Under the pieces are notes generated by a model. The model was not told where the DNA came from and made no database searches. It saw nothing but the letters and a program-made list of their open reading frames with translations. A DNA stretch of 64,000 nt from CANDOC01 sp965261725 (GTDB taxonomy: Bacteria > Pseudomonadota > Gammaproteobacteria > Pseudomonadales > Endozoicomonadaceae), in the NCBI GenBank assembly GCA_965261725.1, contig CBDHDU010000043.1, positions 41,157 to 105,156 of the forward strand. Reading direction: 5' to 3'. Positions 26,199 through 35,120 of this stretch are shown here, piece after piece. Both the position numbers and the translations under genes were made by a program. Position 1 is the first letter of the stretch, and every line of letters begins with the position of its first letter.

Positions 26199-27113
26199 AT
26201 GAGTTTTGAGTCGGGTCCAAAGCGGCAGCTGATTGCCGTTGCTGCTGTTATTCTGGCCACATTGTTTTGGGGGGGAAACAGTGTAGCGGCAAGATTAAGT
26301 GTTGGAGATCTGCCTCCTCTGGCTTTTTCTTTCTGGCGCTGGGTTATTGCTTTATGTCTGTTGCTGCCATTTACAGCAAATGATTTATGGCAACACCGGA
26401 CTGCTCTGCTTCGTTATAAATGGTATTTGATTGCTTTAGCGATACCGAGCATTGCGACCTTTAATACCATGATTTATCTGGCCGCGCCTGCGACGCCGGC
26501 TGTCAATATCAGCCTTATTCAGACAAGTCTGCCTCTGTTTACGATAGGTCTTTCCATTCTTATCCTGAAAGAGTGGCCGTTACGGCAGCAATTGTTCGGT
26601 ATTGCGATTGCGTTTACAGGGTTGCTGACCATTATCAGCCGTGGTGATATAAACACGATTCTGACTTTGCAGTTTGGTGGTGGTGAGTGGCTAATGCTGT
26701 TCGCGACGCTGTGCTGGAGCTTGTATACGGTATTGCTGAATCACTTTAAATTACCCATTACAGGCGCCCCATTACTAACAGTGCTAATGGGTATTGGCAT
26801 CGTTGCACTCCTGCCGTTCTACCTTGTTGAGCTTTATATTCGTGGAGGTTTTGAGACATCACTTCCTAACTTAAGCCTGCTTGCCTATGTTGCCATTTTC
26901 CCATCGGTCGCAGCCTACATTATCTGGATCAGATGTACCCGAATTCTTGGGTCAAGCAATATTGCAATGTTCAATTATCTGATTCCGGTCTTTGCAGCCT
27001 TACTGGCCTATCCGATTCTGGGTGAACCTGTTTATACCTATCATTTGCTGGGAGCCATGCTGATCTTCGGAGGCTTGTGGCTGGCAGTAAGAAAGGGCAA
27101 AGCGAAAGCCTGA
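26199..27113 (+). CDS. EamA/DMT family transporter
   Basis: A 304-residue inner-membrane protein with ten predicted membrane segments arranged as two EamA repeats. The first begins ATLFWGGNSVAARLSVGDLPPLAFSFWRW, a strong EamA signature; the second starts near LMLFATLCWSLYTVLLNHF. These drug/metabolite transporters often export amino acids or related metabolites. The substrate is unknown. Its stop is followed by a 130-base gap with no clear terminator. Confidence 0.9.
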   Translation: MSFESGPKRQLIAVAAVILATLFWGGNSVAARLSVGDLPPLAFSFWRWVIALCLLLPFTANDLWQHRTALLRYKWYLIALAIPSIATFNTMIYLAAPATPAVNISLIQTSLPLFTIGLSILILKEWPLRQQLFGIAIAFTGLLTIISRGDINTILTLQFGGGEWLMLFATLCWSLYTVLLNHFKLPITGAPLLTVLMGIGIVALLPFYLVELYIRGGFETSLPNLSLLAYVAIFPSVAAYIIWIRCTRILGSSNIAMFNYLIPVFAALLAYPILGEPVYTYHLLGAMLIFGGLWLAVRKGKAKA

Positions 27114-27273
27114 CAGGCAAACATGAACTAAAAAAGTAGATGGTCTTTATTCTTTGCTTAAACAATAAAGCTTGAAGTCGTCTTAATAAAGCAATAACAA
27201 TAATAGCCACAGCACCTTTATATGCTGAAATTCATGCGGATAAATGGAAGTGAATATGGATAAGGAAGTGCAA

Positions 27274-27459
27274 ATGAAGAAGTTCCGGATTGTTTATCAG
27301 GATGAGCAGGCAATCTCTCTGGCAACAATCAGCCATAAACTGCGTGTAATAAAAGAAAAAACAAAGCAGGATGCAATAGTGAAATTAATTCGTGAACAGT
27401 GTGTCAGTGAAGACGATATCGTAACGATAAAAGAAATTGAGCCCGTTGTTGTATCGTAA
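27274..27459 (+). CDS. Small hypothetical protein
   Basis: A 61-residue product starting MKKFRIVYQDEQ. Two in-frame ATGs lie upstream (27244, 27256), but AAGGAAG at 5-8 bases before 27274 makes this the best start. It looks like a small alpha/beta protein: two strands, an amphipathic helix (TKQDAIVKLIREQ), then a strand VTIKEIEPVVVS. It resembles small substrate-independent DNA- or RNA-linked modules in style, but no family can be named. Confidence 0.6.
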   Translation: MKKFRIVYQDEQAISLATISHKLRVIKEKTKQDAIVKLIREQCVSEDDIVTIKEIEPVVVS

Positions 27460-27478
27460 TTAAAACTTGGCAATACGT

Positions 27479-27509
27479 GTAAAAGTCAGTTTTAACAACT
27501 GACTTTTAC
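27479..27509. terminator. Hairpin between small ORF and GST gene
   Basis: A perfect 13-bp inverted repeat (gtaaaagtcagtt ... aactgacttttac) with a 5-base loop, between converging genes. Confidence 0.7.
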
Positions 27510-27530
27510 AATCTGCTAATGTCGTATTTA

Positions 27531-28142
27531 TCAGGCTTTTGCGCTGGGGCGGGAAGAAACCAGTTTATGCCAGCGTTTCAGATGTATCTGATCTTCTGTT
27601 GCATACAAACCAATGACACGGGCAAAATCTATCGTGCAGAGCGCGGTAATATCAGCCACGCTGAACTGGTCTCCGGCAATATATTCACTGGTTGCCAGAT
27701 GATCGTTCAGAAACGCCATGAACTTTGAGGCATTTTTGCCACTTTCATCACCCCATTCTTTAACCGGGTTCATACGGTCAGAGAAGTAACCTGTCGTATG
27801 CTGGAAACACATGCCAACCGGCATCAGGAAATAAAACTCACACCAGCGTTGCCACATTTCAATTTTGGCTTTTTCAACAGCGGATGTTCCCAGTAGTGCA
27901 GGTTCCGGTGTGGTTTCTTCAAAATAGCGGCAGATGGCGATGGATTCAGAGATATGGGTGTCATCATCCAGCTCAAGTACCGGAATTTTAGCCATTGGGT
28001 TGCGAGCCAGATACTCGTTGCTCAGGTTGTCACCTTTTTGCAAATCAATCTGAACGTATTCGATATCCGTGATGCCTTTTTCTGCGGCAAACATACGTAC
28101 ACGACGGGCGTTAGGTGCTGTGCTGGCTTCATATATCTTCAT
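27531..28142 (-). CDS. Glutathione S-transferase family protein
   Basis: A 203-residue GST. The N-terminal thioredoxin-like domain opens MKIYEASTAPNARRVRMFAAEKGI, with Ser/Pro near the catalytic position. It has the cis-proline motif KIPVLELDD and the glutathione-binding ESIAICRYFEE. The helical C-terminal domain contains QFSVADITALCTIDFARV, the usual hydrophobic staple motif. I start at the ATG at 28142, which has AGGGGA upstream. Substrate is not predictable. Confidence 0.9.
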   Translation of the reverse strand: MKIYEASTAPNARRVRMFAAEKGITDIEYVQIDLQKGDNLSNEYLARNPMAKIPVLELDDDTHISESIAICRYFEETTPEPALLGTSAVEKAKIEMWQRWCEFYFLMPVGMCFQHTTGYFSDRMNPVKEWGDESGKNASKFMAFLNDHLATSEYIAGDQFSVADITALCTIDFARVIGLYATEDQIHLKRWHKLVSSRPSAKA

Positions 28143-28284
28143 TATGATGTTCCCCTGCAACCGAGCGGGCAGTTGCTGCGACTGATCTGAAAGGTTGCTG
28201 TGGTTGTTATTTATCTCCTGATTGTCTGGATACTAGAGCTTTCAGGTTGCAGGGTAAACAAGAAAGGCAAGTTGTCGCATCAGT

Positions 28285-29268
28285 CTACAACTGATTCCTC
28301 AGCCCGAGTTCTGCCGGGTAGGGTTGCAGGTAGCGTTGTGAACGAACAAATGTATCACCGGTTTCTTTAACATAATGGGCCAGCAGAGTCATCGGTGTTG
28401 TCAGATTGACTTCTCCACGCTGGTACTGCTCAATGACATCCAGAATAGACTGCCTGGCTGAGCCTGATACTGTGCGTTTCAGATGACCGAGGATATGTTG
28501 AAGAACATTGCAGTGACCACCCTGTGAAGCCGGCTTATGAATGGTCTGCATAAATTTTGAAATATATGTATTGATTACTGTCTCCAGCGGATCGTGATGA
28601 GAGTCTGCAATAAATCTTCCCAGCTCCCGGTATGCCTGCTGGTTATGGGCCATTAATAGATATTTATAACTGCTGTGAAACTGTTGCAATGAATGATATG
28701 TGAAGCTGCCAAGCACTTCCTGTCGAAAGTTGTGATGCGCATAAACCCGCATAACAAAGTTTTCTCTAAGGCGGGGGTCGTGTAATCGTCCTTCTTCTTC
28801 AACCGGCAACAACGGATACGCATCTATCAGCGCTTCCGCAAAAAGTCCACGACCTCGTTGTTCATGAGGGTAGCCGTTTTCCTGATAGATTTTGATACGC
28901 TCCATGCCGCAGCTGGGGGAATTCTTCATCAGGATATAGCCGTCCAGTTGCTGGTATTTATCCAGTTGATTCTTAAAGCCGCCTTTTAGTTGTTCCGTCA
29001 GATCATCTTTATTGTCACCATCTGAAAACACTAATACCGGTGTGTTCGGATCACCAATCAGGCGCATTGTGGGTCTGGGTGTTCCAAAACCGGCAGCTAC
29101 TTCCGGGCAGAACGGCAGGTAATCAAAGTGTTTGCCCAGTGCCCCAAGACACAGTTTTGAGCGAGTATGGCCGCCGTTGTATCGCACTTCGTTGCCAAGC
29201 AGGCAGGAACTTATACCAACGGGGATTTTGTTATTAACAGGTGCCGGAGTCATATTTGTATTACTCAT
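28285..29268 (-). CDS. DUF523 and DUF1722 fusion protein (YbgA-type)
   Basis: A 327-residue protein. The N-terminal DUF523 part (about 10-160) has the conserved cysteines in ISSCLLGNEVRYNGGHTRS, FCPEVAAGFGTPR and KNSPSCG. The C-terminal DUF1722/YbgA part (about 185-320) has FHSSYKYLLMAHNQQAYRELG. Such fusions are known near photolyase or stress genes in many proteobacteria, with no proven activity; the DUF523 cysteines suggest a metal or iron-sulfur site. The ATG at 29268 has AGGACA before it; the longer frame to 29400 includes a non-homologous leader. Confidence 0.87.
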   Translation of the reverse strand: MSNTNMTPAPVNNKIPVGISSCLLGNEVRYNGGHTRSKLCLGALGKHFDYLPFCPEVAAGFGTPRPTMRLIGDPNTPVLVFSDGDNKDDLTEQLKGGFKNQLDKYQQLDGYILMKNSPSCGMERIKIYQENGYPHEQRGRGLFAEALIDAYPLLPVEEEGRLHDPRLRENFVMRVYAHHNFRQEVLGSFTYHSLQQFHSSYKYLLMAHNQQAYRELGRFIADSHHDPLETVINTYISKFMQTIHKPASQGGHCNVLQHILGHLKRTVSGSARQSILDVIEQYQRGEVNLTTPMTLLAHYVKETGDTFVRSQRYLQPYPAELGLRNQL

Positions 29269-29442
29269 TGCTTTGTCCTGAAAAGCCGGCGGGATACCAG
29301 ACGGTACCTGACCTTTCTCTAAGCTTATAAGTAATATGATGGAATGGATAGAAGGACGAAAATCGAGTGGAAGGAAAGAATGTTGTAATTCCTGCAACAT
29401 GACAGTGCATGCTGCAGGAACAGAAAGGCAGAACTACAAATT

Positions 29443-30024
29443 TCAGCCTGCGAAATTAGAGGCAACAAATTCCCAGTTAGCCAGCGCCCAGAAAGCTTTC
29501 AGGTAATCAGGGCGAACATTGCGGTAATCAATGTAGTAAGCGTGTTCCCAGACGTCGCAGGTCAGCAGCGGCTTCTGGTCTGTGGTCAGTGGAGTAGCTG
29601 CATTGCTGGTGTTCACAATTTCCAGAGAACTGTCAGCGTTTTTAACCAGCCAGGTCCAGCCAGAACCAAAGTTGTTTACTGCGCTGGTAGTAAACTTCTC
29701 CTGAAAGGCTTCAAAGGAACCAAATGCTTTGCTGATGGCTTCTGCCAGTTCACCTTCAGGTGCATTGCCACCGTTCGGGCTCAGGCAGTTCCAGTAGAAG
29801 GTGTGGTTCCATACCTGTGCGGCATTGTTGAAAACACCAGCAGAGGAAGTTTTGACGATATCTTCGAGGCTTTTGCCTTCAAAGTCGGTGCCTTCGATCA
29901 GACCGTTCAGCTTTACAACATAAGTGTTGTGGTGCTTGCCGTAGTGATAGTCCAGTGTTTCCTGAGAAATATGAGGCTCAAGTGCATCACGTGAATAAGG
30001 CAGAGCAGGTAATTCAATAGCCAT
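29443..30024 (-). CDS. sodB: Superoxide dismutase [Fe]
   Basis: SodB converts superoxide to oxygen and hydrogen peroxide in the cytoplasm. The 193-residue product opens MAIELPALPYSRDALEPHIS, the SodB start. The metal ligands are His27 (YHYGKHH), a His in WNHTFYW, and Asp and His in CDVWEHAYY. The segment NFGSGWTWLV and Ala/Gln context favour the iron type over manganese. The ATG at 30024 is preferred to the in-frame ATG at 30039. The 340-base region upstream holds no gene or recognisable Fur box. Confidence 0.95.
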   Translation of the reverse strand: MAIELPALPYSRDALEPHISQETLDYHYGKHHNTYVVKLNGLIEGTDFEGKSLEDIVKTSSAGVFNNAAQVWNHTFYWNCLSPNGGNAPEGELAEAISKAFGSFEAFQEKFTTSAVNNFGSGWTWLVKNADSSLEIVNTSNAATPLTTDQKPLLTCDVWEHAYYIDYRNVRPDYLKAFWALANWEFVASNFAG

Positions 30025-30364
30025 GGTCTTTATCTCCATATCAGGCGTATTACGGGCCGCGTCGTGGATGGCCGCACGTTTTGTATGGCCTGCCGAAGCA
30101 GGGTGTGAACGGCTTGAGCGATAATATCACTGTCGTAGTGGCTTATCTATCCTTGTGCGAGGTGTGTCTTCGCCTCTGCTTTCCTTTGTCGGTTGCGGAT
30201 TGGAGGCAATTCAGTGTCGCTGTTTGAAGCAAGGCTTGAAGCTTTGTTGCCGCTGGTCAATCATACATAGCTGAACATATGCCATCAGGCACAAAACCTG
30301 CGCAAATGTTATAGAATGCACATTCTGATTTCTTAACCTTTTAGATTCTGAGTATCTGGAACAC

Positions 30365-31195
30365 ATGCGTCCACACGATAATGATGATATTGATGGTATC
30401 GGTGAGCTGAGGCTGAGCCCGGATGATGTCCGGGATGTGAGGGGGAATCACACCGCCAAAAGGCAAAACCGGGTTGTAGCTGAGCCACGTAGTGGTGCTT
30501 CTGGCTGGGTCGTCGGATTATTGTTTGTATTACTGTTAGCTGTAACAGGTGCTGCCGGTTGGCAGATCTGGCTGATGCAACAATCGCTGGTGGCAGCTGA
30601 AAACAGGATTGCGGGTTTGCAGTCGGGCGTTGCTCAGGTGACCGGGAAAATCTCGGAGACCGGTGACTCAATTGCAGAAAATGAAACCAATCTGCAATCC
30701 CGAATGAAACATATTGATTCTGAGATCCGTAAGCTGTGGGACGTTGCCAATAAACGTAATCGTAAGTGGATTGAAGAAAGTCGCAGCCAGACCTCAGAAC
30801 TGGATAAACAGTTGGATCAGTTGCAAAAAACCGTTACGGCTTTGGATAGTGGTCTGAAAGAAGAGCAGAACAGGGTGGAAAAACTTGCTGCTGACCAGGG
30901 CAGTTTCAAGCAGCAGCAGACTAAACAGGGGCAGCAACTGGCAGCTTTACAAAAAATACCTGTCGCCAGAATCGAAGAACAGATTGCTGAGCAGGAAGCT
31001 CGCTTACGGTTGATCACCGGCGAACAAAAACAACTTAAAGCAACACTGGAAAAGCGTATTGCCAGTCAACAGGATGCGCTGAACGCAATGGATACTTATC
31101 GTCAGCAGATCAACAGCAAGCTTTTACAGTTGCAGGAAGCGCTGAGGGATATGCAGTCTAAGCCTTCATCTCAGGCGCAGTTGGAAATACACTAG
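30365..31195 (+). CDS. Membrane-anchored coiled-coil protein
   Basis: A 276-residue protein. A polar N-terminus of about 45 residues is followed by one transmembrane segment (GWVVGLLFVLLLAVTGAAGW, about 46-65). The rest, about 200 residues, is almost continuously coiled coil (LDKQLDQLQKTVTALDSGLKEEQNRVEKLAADQ and similar). It would be anchored in the inner membrane with the coil in the periplasm. I do not recognise a named family. A lipoprotein gene follows 90 bases later on the same strand, which suggests an envelope-spanning pair. Confidence 0.75.
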   Translation: MRPHDNDDIDGIGELRLSPDDVRDVRGNHTAKRQNRVVAEPRSGASGWVVGLLFVLLLAVTGAAGWQIWLMQQSLVAAENRIAGLQSGVAQVTGKISETGDSIAENETNLQSRMKHIDSEIRKLWDVANKRNRKWIEESRSQTSELDKQLDQLQKTVTALDSGLKEEQNRVEKLAADQGSFKQQQTKQGQQLAALQKIPVARIEEQIAEQEARLRLITGEQKQLKATLEKRIASQQDALNAMDTYRQQINSKLLQLQEALRDMQSKPSSQAQLEIH

Positions 31196-31285
31196 GTTTT
31201 GTTGACGTAAAGTTATATAAAACTAAAGAGGGCAGCAGGTCAGACCTGCAGCCTGTGTATGTGTGATCCATACGAGGGGCCGAGC

Positions 31286-32284
31286 ATGCTGAAACCAATC
31301 GCTATCAGAACAATGGTGGCTATTCTTTTTGGCTTTATGCTGGCCTTGCAGGGCTGTACATGGTTTCAGGCAGCCGTTGTTTCTGATGAAAAACCAGCTT
31401 CGCCGCTGACACTGGAGCAGTTTATTACTGAGACCAACCGCCGCTATGTTTCACCGCATGCATCTCTGAACGACTGGTACGGTCACCTGCAGCTTTCAGA
31501 TAAAGGGCTTCATAATAACCAGCAACTGGACCAGCTGCTCAAAAACAAAGGTTTGCTGATTTCTTCTCATTCCCTGCTGGCAGAAACTCACCGGGCTGAA
31601 GGGCCGCGTATAGAACCCAGGAACAATCAGGGTGTGTTAATGCCGGTGTTAATGTTAACCCGCGATGGTTATCTGGTGCCGGATGTTGAACAAACTGAAA
31701 AACTGTACCGTTGGCTGAAAGATGATGCTTCCATGGATCTGAAGAGTCTCGGAGCCAGTCTGAAGCTATACAGGGCTTTTGTTGCTGCTGTTGTGCAGAA
31801 CTGCCCGCGACCACCGAATAACCCCTCTCCGGTATGTCAGTTTCAGAGCTGGATAGGCTGGGATAAAATGAAGACGCTCACCAATGAGCGGGTTTATGAG
31901 GAAAAGCGGTTTCGTGAACAGCTGAAAAAGTGGTCGGATGTTAAATATCTGGTTTGGCCGCAGATGTCCGTCTATCTCAACCAGTCTGCGGTGCTGATGA
32001 AATATGCCCCCAGCTCTGAGCCGCTGGTAAATCTTACATTCGAACAGAGAAAAGCCCGCCTCGACAGTATCAAAGGTAATGCGAGAATCGACTTTGTGCC
32101 GGTTATCAAGTCTTCACCGGGGATGACCAGGGCTTGGTGTCAGGTTAAACCGCTCATTCTGGATGCTGAAAAGGCCGTTGGCGCGAAGCCTGCTGATATA
32201 GAAACCCGCTTGCAGCTGATGCAGCAGGGTTTTAGTGCTTTACGCTCCTTTTGCGGTAAGGCAGTGACTGATTTCCAACTTTGA
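31286..32284 (+). CDS. Putative outer-membrane lipoprotein
   Basis: A 332-residue protein whose signal peptide ends in the lipobox LALQGC, so the mature protein begins with a lipidated Cys. The ATG at 31286 (MLKPIAIRT) was chosen over an in-frame ATG at 31259 because it gives a normal leader and has GAGG upstream. The mature part contains a predicted helical bundle and cysteines in QNCPRPPNNPSPVCQFQSW and near the C-terminus. No family recognised. Same orientation as the coiled-coil gene. Confidence 0.72.
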   Translation: MLKPIAIRTMVAILFGFMLALQGCTWFQAAVVSDEKPASPLTLEQFITETNRRYVSPHASLNDWYGHLQLSDKGLHNNQQLDQLLKNKGLLISSHSLLAETHRAEGPRIEPRNNQGVLMPVLMLTRDGYLVPDVEQTEKLYRWLKDDASMDLKSLGASLKLYRAFVAAVVQNCPRPPNNPSPVCQFQSWIGWDKMKTLTNERVYEEKRFREQLKKWSDVKYLVWPQMSVYLNQSAVLMKYAPSSEPLVNLTFEQRKARLDSIKGNARIDFVPVIKSSPGMTRAWCQVKPLILDAEKAVGAKPADIETRLQLMQQGFSALRSFCGKAVTDFQL

Positions 32285-32420
32285 TATTCAAATGCGTTAT
32301 AAATGATAAGCCCAGCCAGCGCACCGGGATGCTAGATTTAAAGTGTAGGGCACGTTATTCCTAGCTGATTTAAGCTGTAGCGTGCCGGATAACAGTAACC
32401 CGGTTTTATGGAAGAGCTGC

Positions 32421-32783
32421 ATGTCGATCTATTCTAGAGGCACGGAACGCCGATCGATTACCCGCCATCATTTGCAGGATTATTTGCTGGTATATAACCG
32501 TAATACCGGCAAACCTCTTGGAAATATTGGTAATATCAGTTGTAATGGCTTGATGTTGATTTCACGCCTGCCAATGCTGACCGGTGCTGTATTTAACCTG
32601 CGGATTCAGGTACCAGAAGGCAATGAACAGCGGAATATCGACTTTGATGCCCGTTGCCACTGGTGTAAACCTGATGTTGATCCTGCCAGCTTTGATTCAG
32701 GCTACAGTATTGTAACTCCCGGTGAAGATGTTTTTGATTTGGTCGAAGAGCTTCGGGAATACTTTACTTTCGCTGAATCATAG
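32421..32783 (+). CDS. PilZ domain protein
   Basis: A 120-residue protein that is one PilZ domain, the c-di-GMP receptor fold. It shows the RxxxR-type motif (RRSITR, near the N-terminus) and the second motif GNIGNISCNGLML, fitting (D/N)xSxxG. The ATG at 32421 (MSIYSRGTERRS) is preferred to one at 32382 by family alignment and a GGAAGAG upstream. Probably links c-di-GMP to surface or motility functions, target unknown. Confidence 0.85.
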   Translation: MSIYSRGTERRSITRHHLQDYLLVYNRNTGKPLGNIGNISCNGLMLISRLPMLTGAVFNLRIQVPEGNEQRNIDFDARCHWCKPDVDPASFDSGYSIVTPGEDVFDLVEELREYFTFAES

Positions 32784-32891
32784 GCTTATATCTCTCGCAT
32801 ACACTTTCTCCGAACAGGCGCTGACTGGGTAGTTAATAGCTGTTATTCCCATTCAAGCCTGTAACACCTTCCCTCTCTTTTAAAATTACTG

Positions 32892-33839
32892 GTGCTGTTT
32901 GTGTCAGAACATCTGGATTTCTCCAGTGACGGACTGGAAACTATCAGGGACTTTCTCCGCTGGTCGTATAGCCGTTTTAATCAGGCTGAACTGTTTTACG
33001 GGCATGGTAGTGATAACGCTTGGGACGAAGCGGCTCACTTGGTGCTGCAAGCATTGCACCTGCCTTGGGATACAGATCAGGCGCTTTATGACAGCCGTTT
33101 AACGGCATCTGAAAAAACCACATTAACGCGGTTGGTTGAACGTCGGATTACTGAACGGGAGCCGGTTGCCTACCTGCTGAATCAAGCCTGGTTCTGTGGT
33201 ATGCCTTTCTATGTGGATCAGCGTGTGCTGGTACCTCGTTCACCTATTGCGGAATTGATTGAAAACCGGTTTGAACCTTGGTTAAGCAATACCCATGTGA
33301 CGCGGGTTATGGATTTGTGTACGGGCTCAGGTTGTATCGGTATTGCCTGTGCGGAAGCTTATCCTGAAGCCGAAGTTGATTTGCTGGATATTTCACCGGA
33401 TGCGCTTGAAGTTGCCCGTATCAATATTGATCGTTTTGAACTGTGGAACCGGGTGCAGGCTGTCAGCTCTGATATGTTTCAGGCGTTGGACGAGCAGGAA
33501 CACAAGCCTAAATACCAGCTGATTGTGACCAATCCCCCATATGTTGATGCTGAAGATATGTCCGATATGCCGGATGAGTTTCATCATGAACCTGAGCTGG
33601 GGCTGACAGCGGGGGATGATGGCCTGGACTGTGCGCGTATTATCCTTTCACGTGCAGCCGACTTCCTGACGGATGATGGCTTATTAGTGATGGAAGTGGG
33701 TAACAGCTGGATTGCACTTGAAGAGGCCTATCTGGAAATACCGTTTACCTGGATTGAGTTTGAACATGGCGGCCATGGCGTTATGGCCATGACCGCAGCA
33801 GACTGTCAGCAATACCAGTCAGTCTTCAAATCTGCCTGA
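32892..33839 (+). CDS. prmB: Ribosomal protein L3 glutamine methyltransferase
   Basis: PrmB methylates a glutamine of ribosomal protein L3 using S-adenosylmethionine. The 315-residue product has the N-terminal helical domain of the PrmB/PrmC group, the SAM motif VMDLCTGSGCIGIACA (about 139-154) and the catalytic NPPY in IVTNPPYVDAEDM (about 214). PrmB rather than PrmC is supported by the acceptor-domain style WFCGMPFYVDQRVLVPRSPIAELI and by the aroC neighbour, which is common for prmB. It starts with GTG at 32892; a second GTG is at 32901. Confidence 0.93.
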   Translation: MLFVSEHLDFSSDGLETIRDFLRWSYSRFNQAELFYGHGSDNAWDEAAHLVLQALHLPWDTDQALYDSRLTASEKTTLTRLVERRITEREPVAYLLNQAWFCGMPFYVDQRVLVPRSPIAELIENRFEPWLSNTHVTRVMDLCTGSGCIGIACAEAYPEAEVDLLDISPDALEVARINIDRFELWNRVQAVSSDMFQALDEQEHKPKYQLIVTNPPYVDAEDMSDMPDEFHHEPELGLTAGDDGLDCARIILSRAADFLTDDGLLVMEVGNSWIALEEAYLEIPFTWIEFEHGGHGVMAMTAADCQQYQSVFKSA

Positions 33840-33843
33840 TGCT

Positions 33844-33873
33844 TGTTTAGTCGTACCCGTGTCCGGTTATAAT
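33844..33873 (+). promoter_or_regulatory. Sigma-70 promoter for aroC
   Basis: TTGTTT (33844-33849), an 18-base spacer and a perfect TATAAT (33868-33873). The -10 lies in the loop of a 10-bp inverted repeat (33857-33884, ccgtgtccgg / ccgggcacgg), which may also end prmB transcripts. Confidence 0.6.
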
Positions 33874-33948
33874 GCCGGGCACGGATAATGTAAATCATAT
33901 TAGAATAACTGGCTGTAAAGAGCAGACAGACCTTTTACGGAAGTGGAT

Positions 33949-35046
33949 ATGTCGGGTAATTCAATCGGAAAGCTATTTACCGTTACGACTTTTGGGGAAA
34001 GCCATGGTCTGGCGCTGGGCTGTATTATCGATGGCTGCCCGCCGGGGCTGGAGCTGTCAGAGGCTGATTTGCAGGCTGATCTGGACAGACGCAAGCCAGG
34101 CACTTCAAAATATACGACTCAGCGCCGAGAGCCTGATCAGGTTCGGATTTTATCCGGCGTGTTCGAAGGTAAAACCACCGGTACTCCCATTGGTTTGCTG
34201 ATTGAAAATACCGATCAGCGCTCCCGAGACTATTCCAATATCAAAGATACCTTCCGTCCGGCACATGCTGATTATGCCTATAACCACAAATACGGTTTCC
34301 GTGATTACCGTGGTGGTGGGCGCTCCTCTGCCAGAGAAACTGCGATGCGAGTGGCGGCAGGTGCCATTGCCAAAAAATGGCTGGCGCAGCAGGGCATTAC
34401 TGTCCGTGGATACCTTTCCCAACTGGGCCCGATAAAGGCAGAGAAATTTGATTGGGCTGAAGTGCCAAATAATCCGTTTTTCTGCCCGGACGCAGAAAAA
34501 GTTTCGGAGATGGCAGAATATGTGGATAACCTGCGTCGAGAGGGCGATTCTGTTGGTGCACGTATCTCTGTAGTTGCAGAAGGCTTGAAGCCCGGATTGG
34601 GAGAGCCTGTATTTGACCGTTTGGATGCAGACCTTGCCCATGCGCTGATGAGTATCAATGCGGTTAAAGGCGTAGAGATTGGTGCTGGTTTTGCCAGTGT
34701 TGAGCAAAAGGGCTCTGAGCATCGAGATGAAATGTCGCCGGATGGTTTCCACTCCAATAATGCTGGTGGCATTGTTGGCGGTATTTCAACAGGTCAGGAT
34801 GTTGTCGCGCATATTGCCTTAAAGCCGACATCAAGTATTACCAAGCCCGGAAAAACCGTTAATGTCCGGGGCGAATCAATGGATGTGATTACCAAAGGTC
34901 GTCATGATCCTTGTGTTGGTATTCGTGCTACACCCATTGCAGAAGCGATGATGGCAATCGTGGTTATGGATCACTGGATGCGTCAGCGGGCTCAGAATGG
35001 CGATGTGGTATGCGAAACACCTGTGCTGCCAGCCCAAAGACCATAA
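33949..35046 (+). CDS. aroC: Chorismate synthase
   Basis: AroC makes chorismate from 5-enolpyruvylshikimate 3-phosphate with reduced FMN, the last common step to aromatic amino acids and folate. The 365-residue product begins MSGNSIGKLFTVTTFGESHGLALG and contains the signatures GESHG, YRGGGRSSARETAMRVAAGA and RHDPCVGIRATPIAEAM. The ATG at 33949 fits family starts and has GGAAG upstream; a GTG two codons earlier is possible. A strong hairpin terminator follows. Confidence 0.96.
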   Translation: MSGNSIGKLFTVTTFGESHGLALGCIIDGCPPGLELSEADLQADLDRRKPGTSKYTTQRREPDQVRILSGVFEGKTTGTPIGLLIENTDQRSRDYSNIKDTFRPAHADYAYNHKYGFRDYRGGGRSSARETAMRVAAGAIAKKWLAQQGITVRGYLSQLGPIKAEKFDWAEVPNNPFFCPDAEKVSEMAEYVDNLRREGDSVGARISVVAEGLKPGLGEPVFDRLDADLAHALMSINAVKGVEIGAGFASVEQKGSEHRDEMSPDGFHSNNAGGIVGGISTGQDVVAHIALKPTSSITKPGKTVNVRGESMDVITKGRHDPCVGIRATPIAEAMMAIVVMDHWMRQRAQNGDVVCETPVLPAQRP

Positions 35047-35070
35047 TGCTATTTTTTCCTGTGACCAAAT

Positions 35071-35103
35071 AAAAAAGCGAGCTGTTTAAGCTCGCTTTTG
35101 TTG
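35071..35103. terminator. Bidirectional terminator between aroC and gspD
   Basis: The arms aaaaaagcgagc and gctcgctttt enclose a 7-base loop, with A-run before and T-run after, so it can serve both converging genes. Confidence 0.85.
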
Positions 35104-35120
35104 TTTCGAAGACTCTTATA

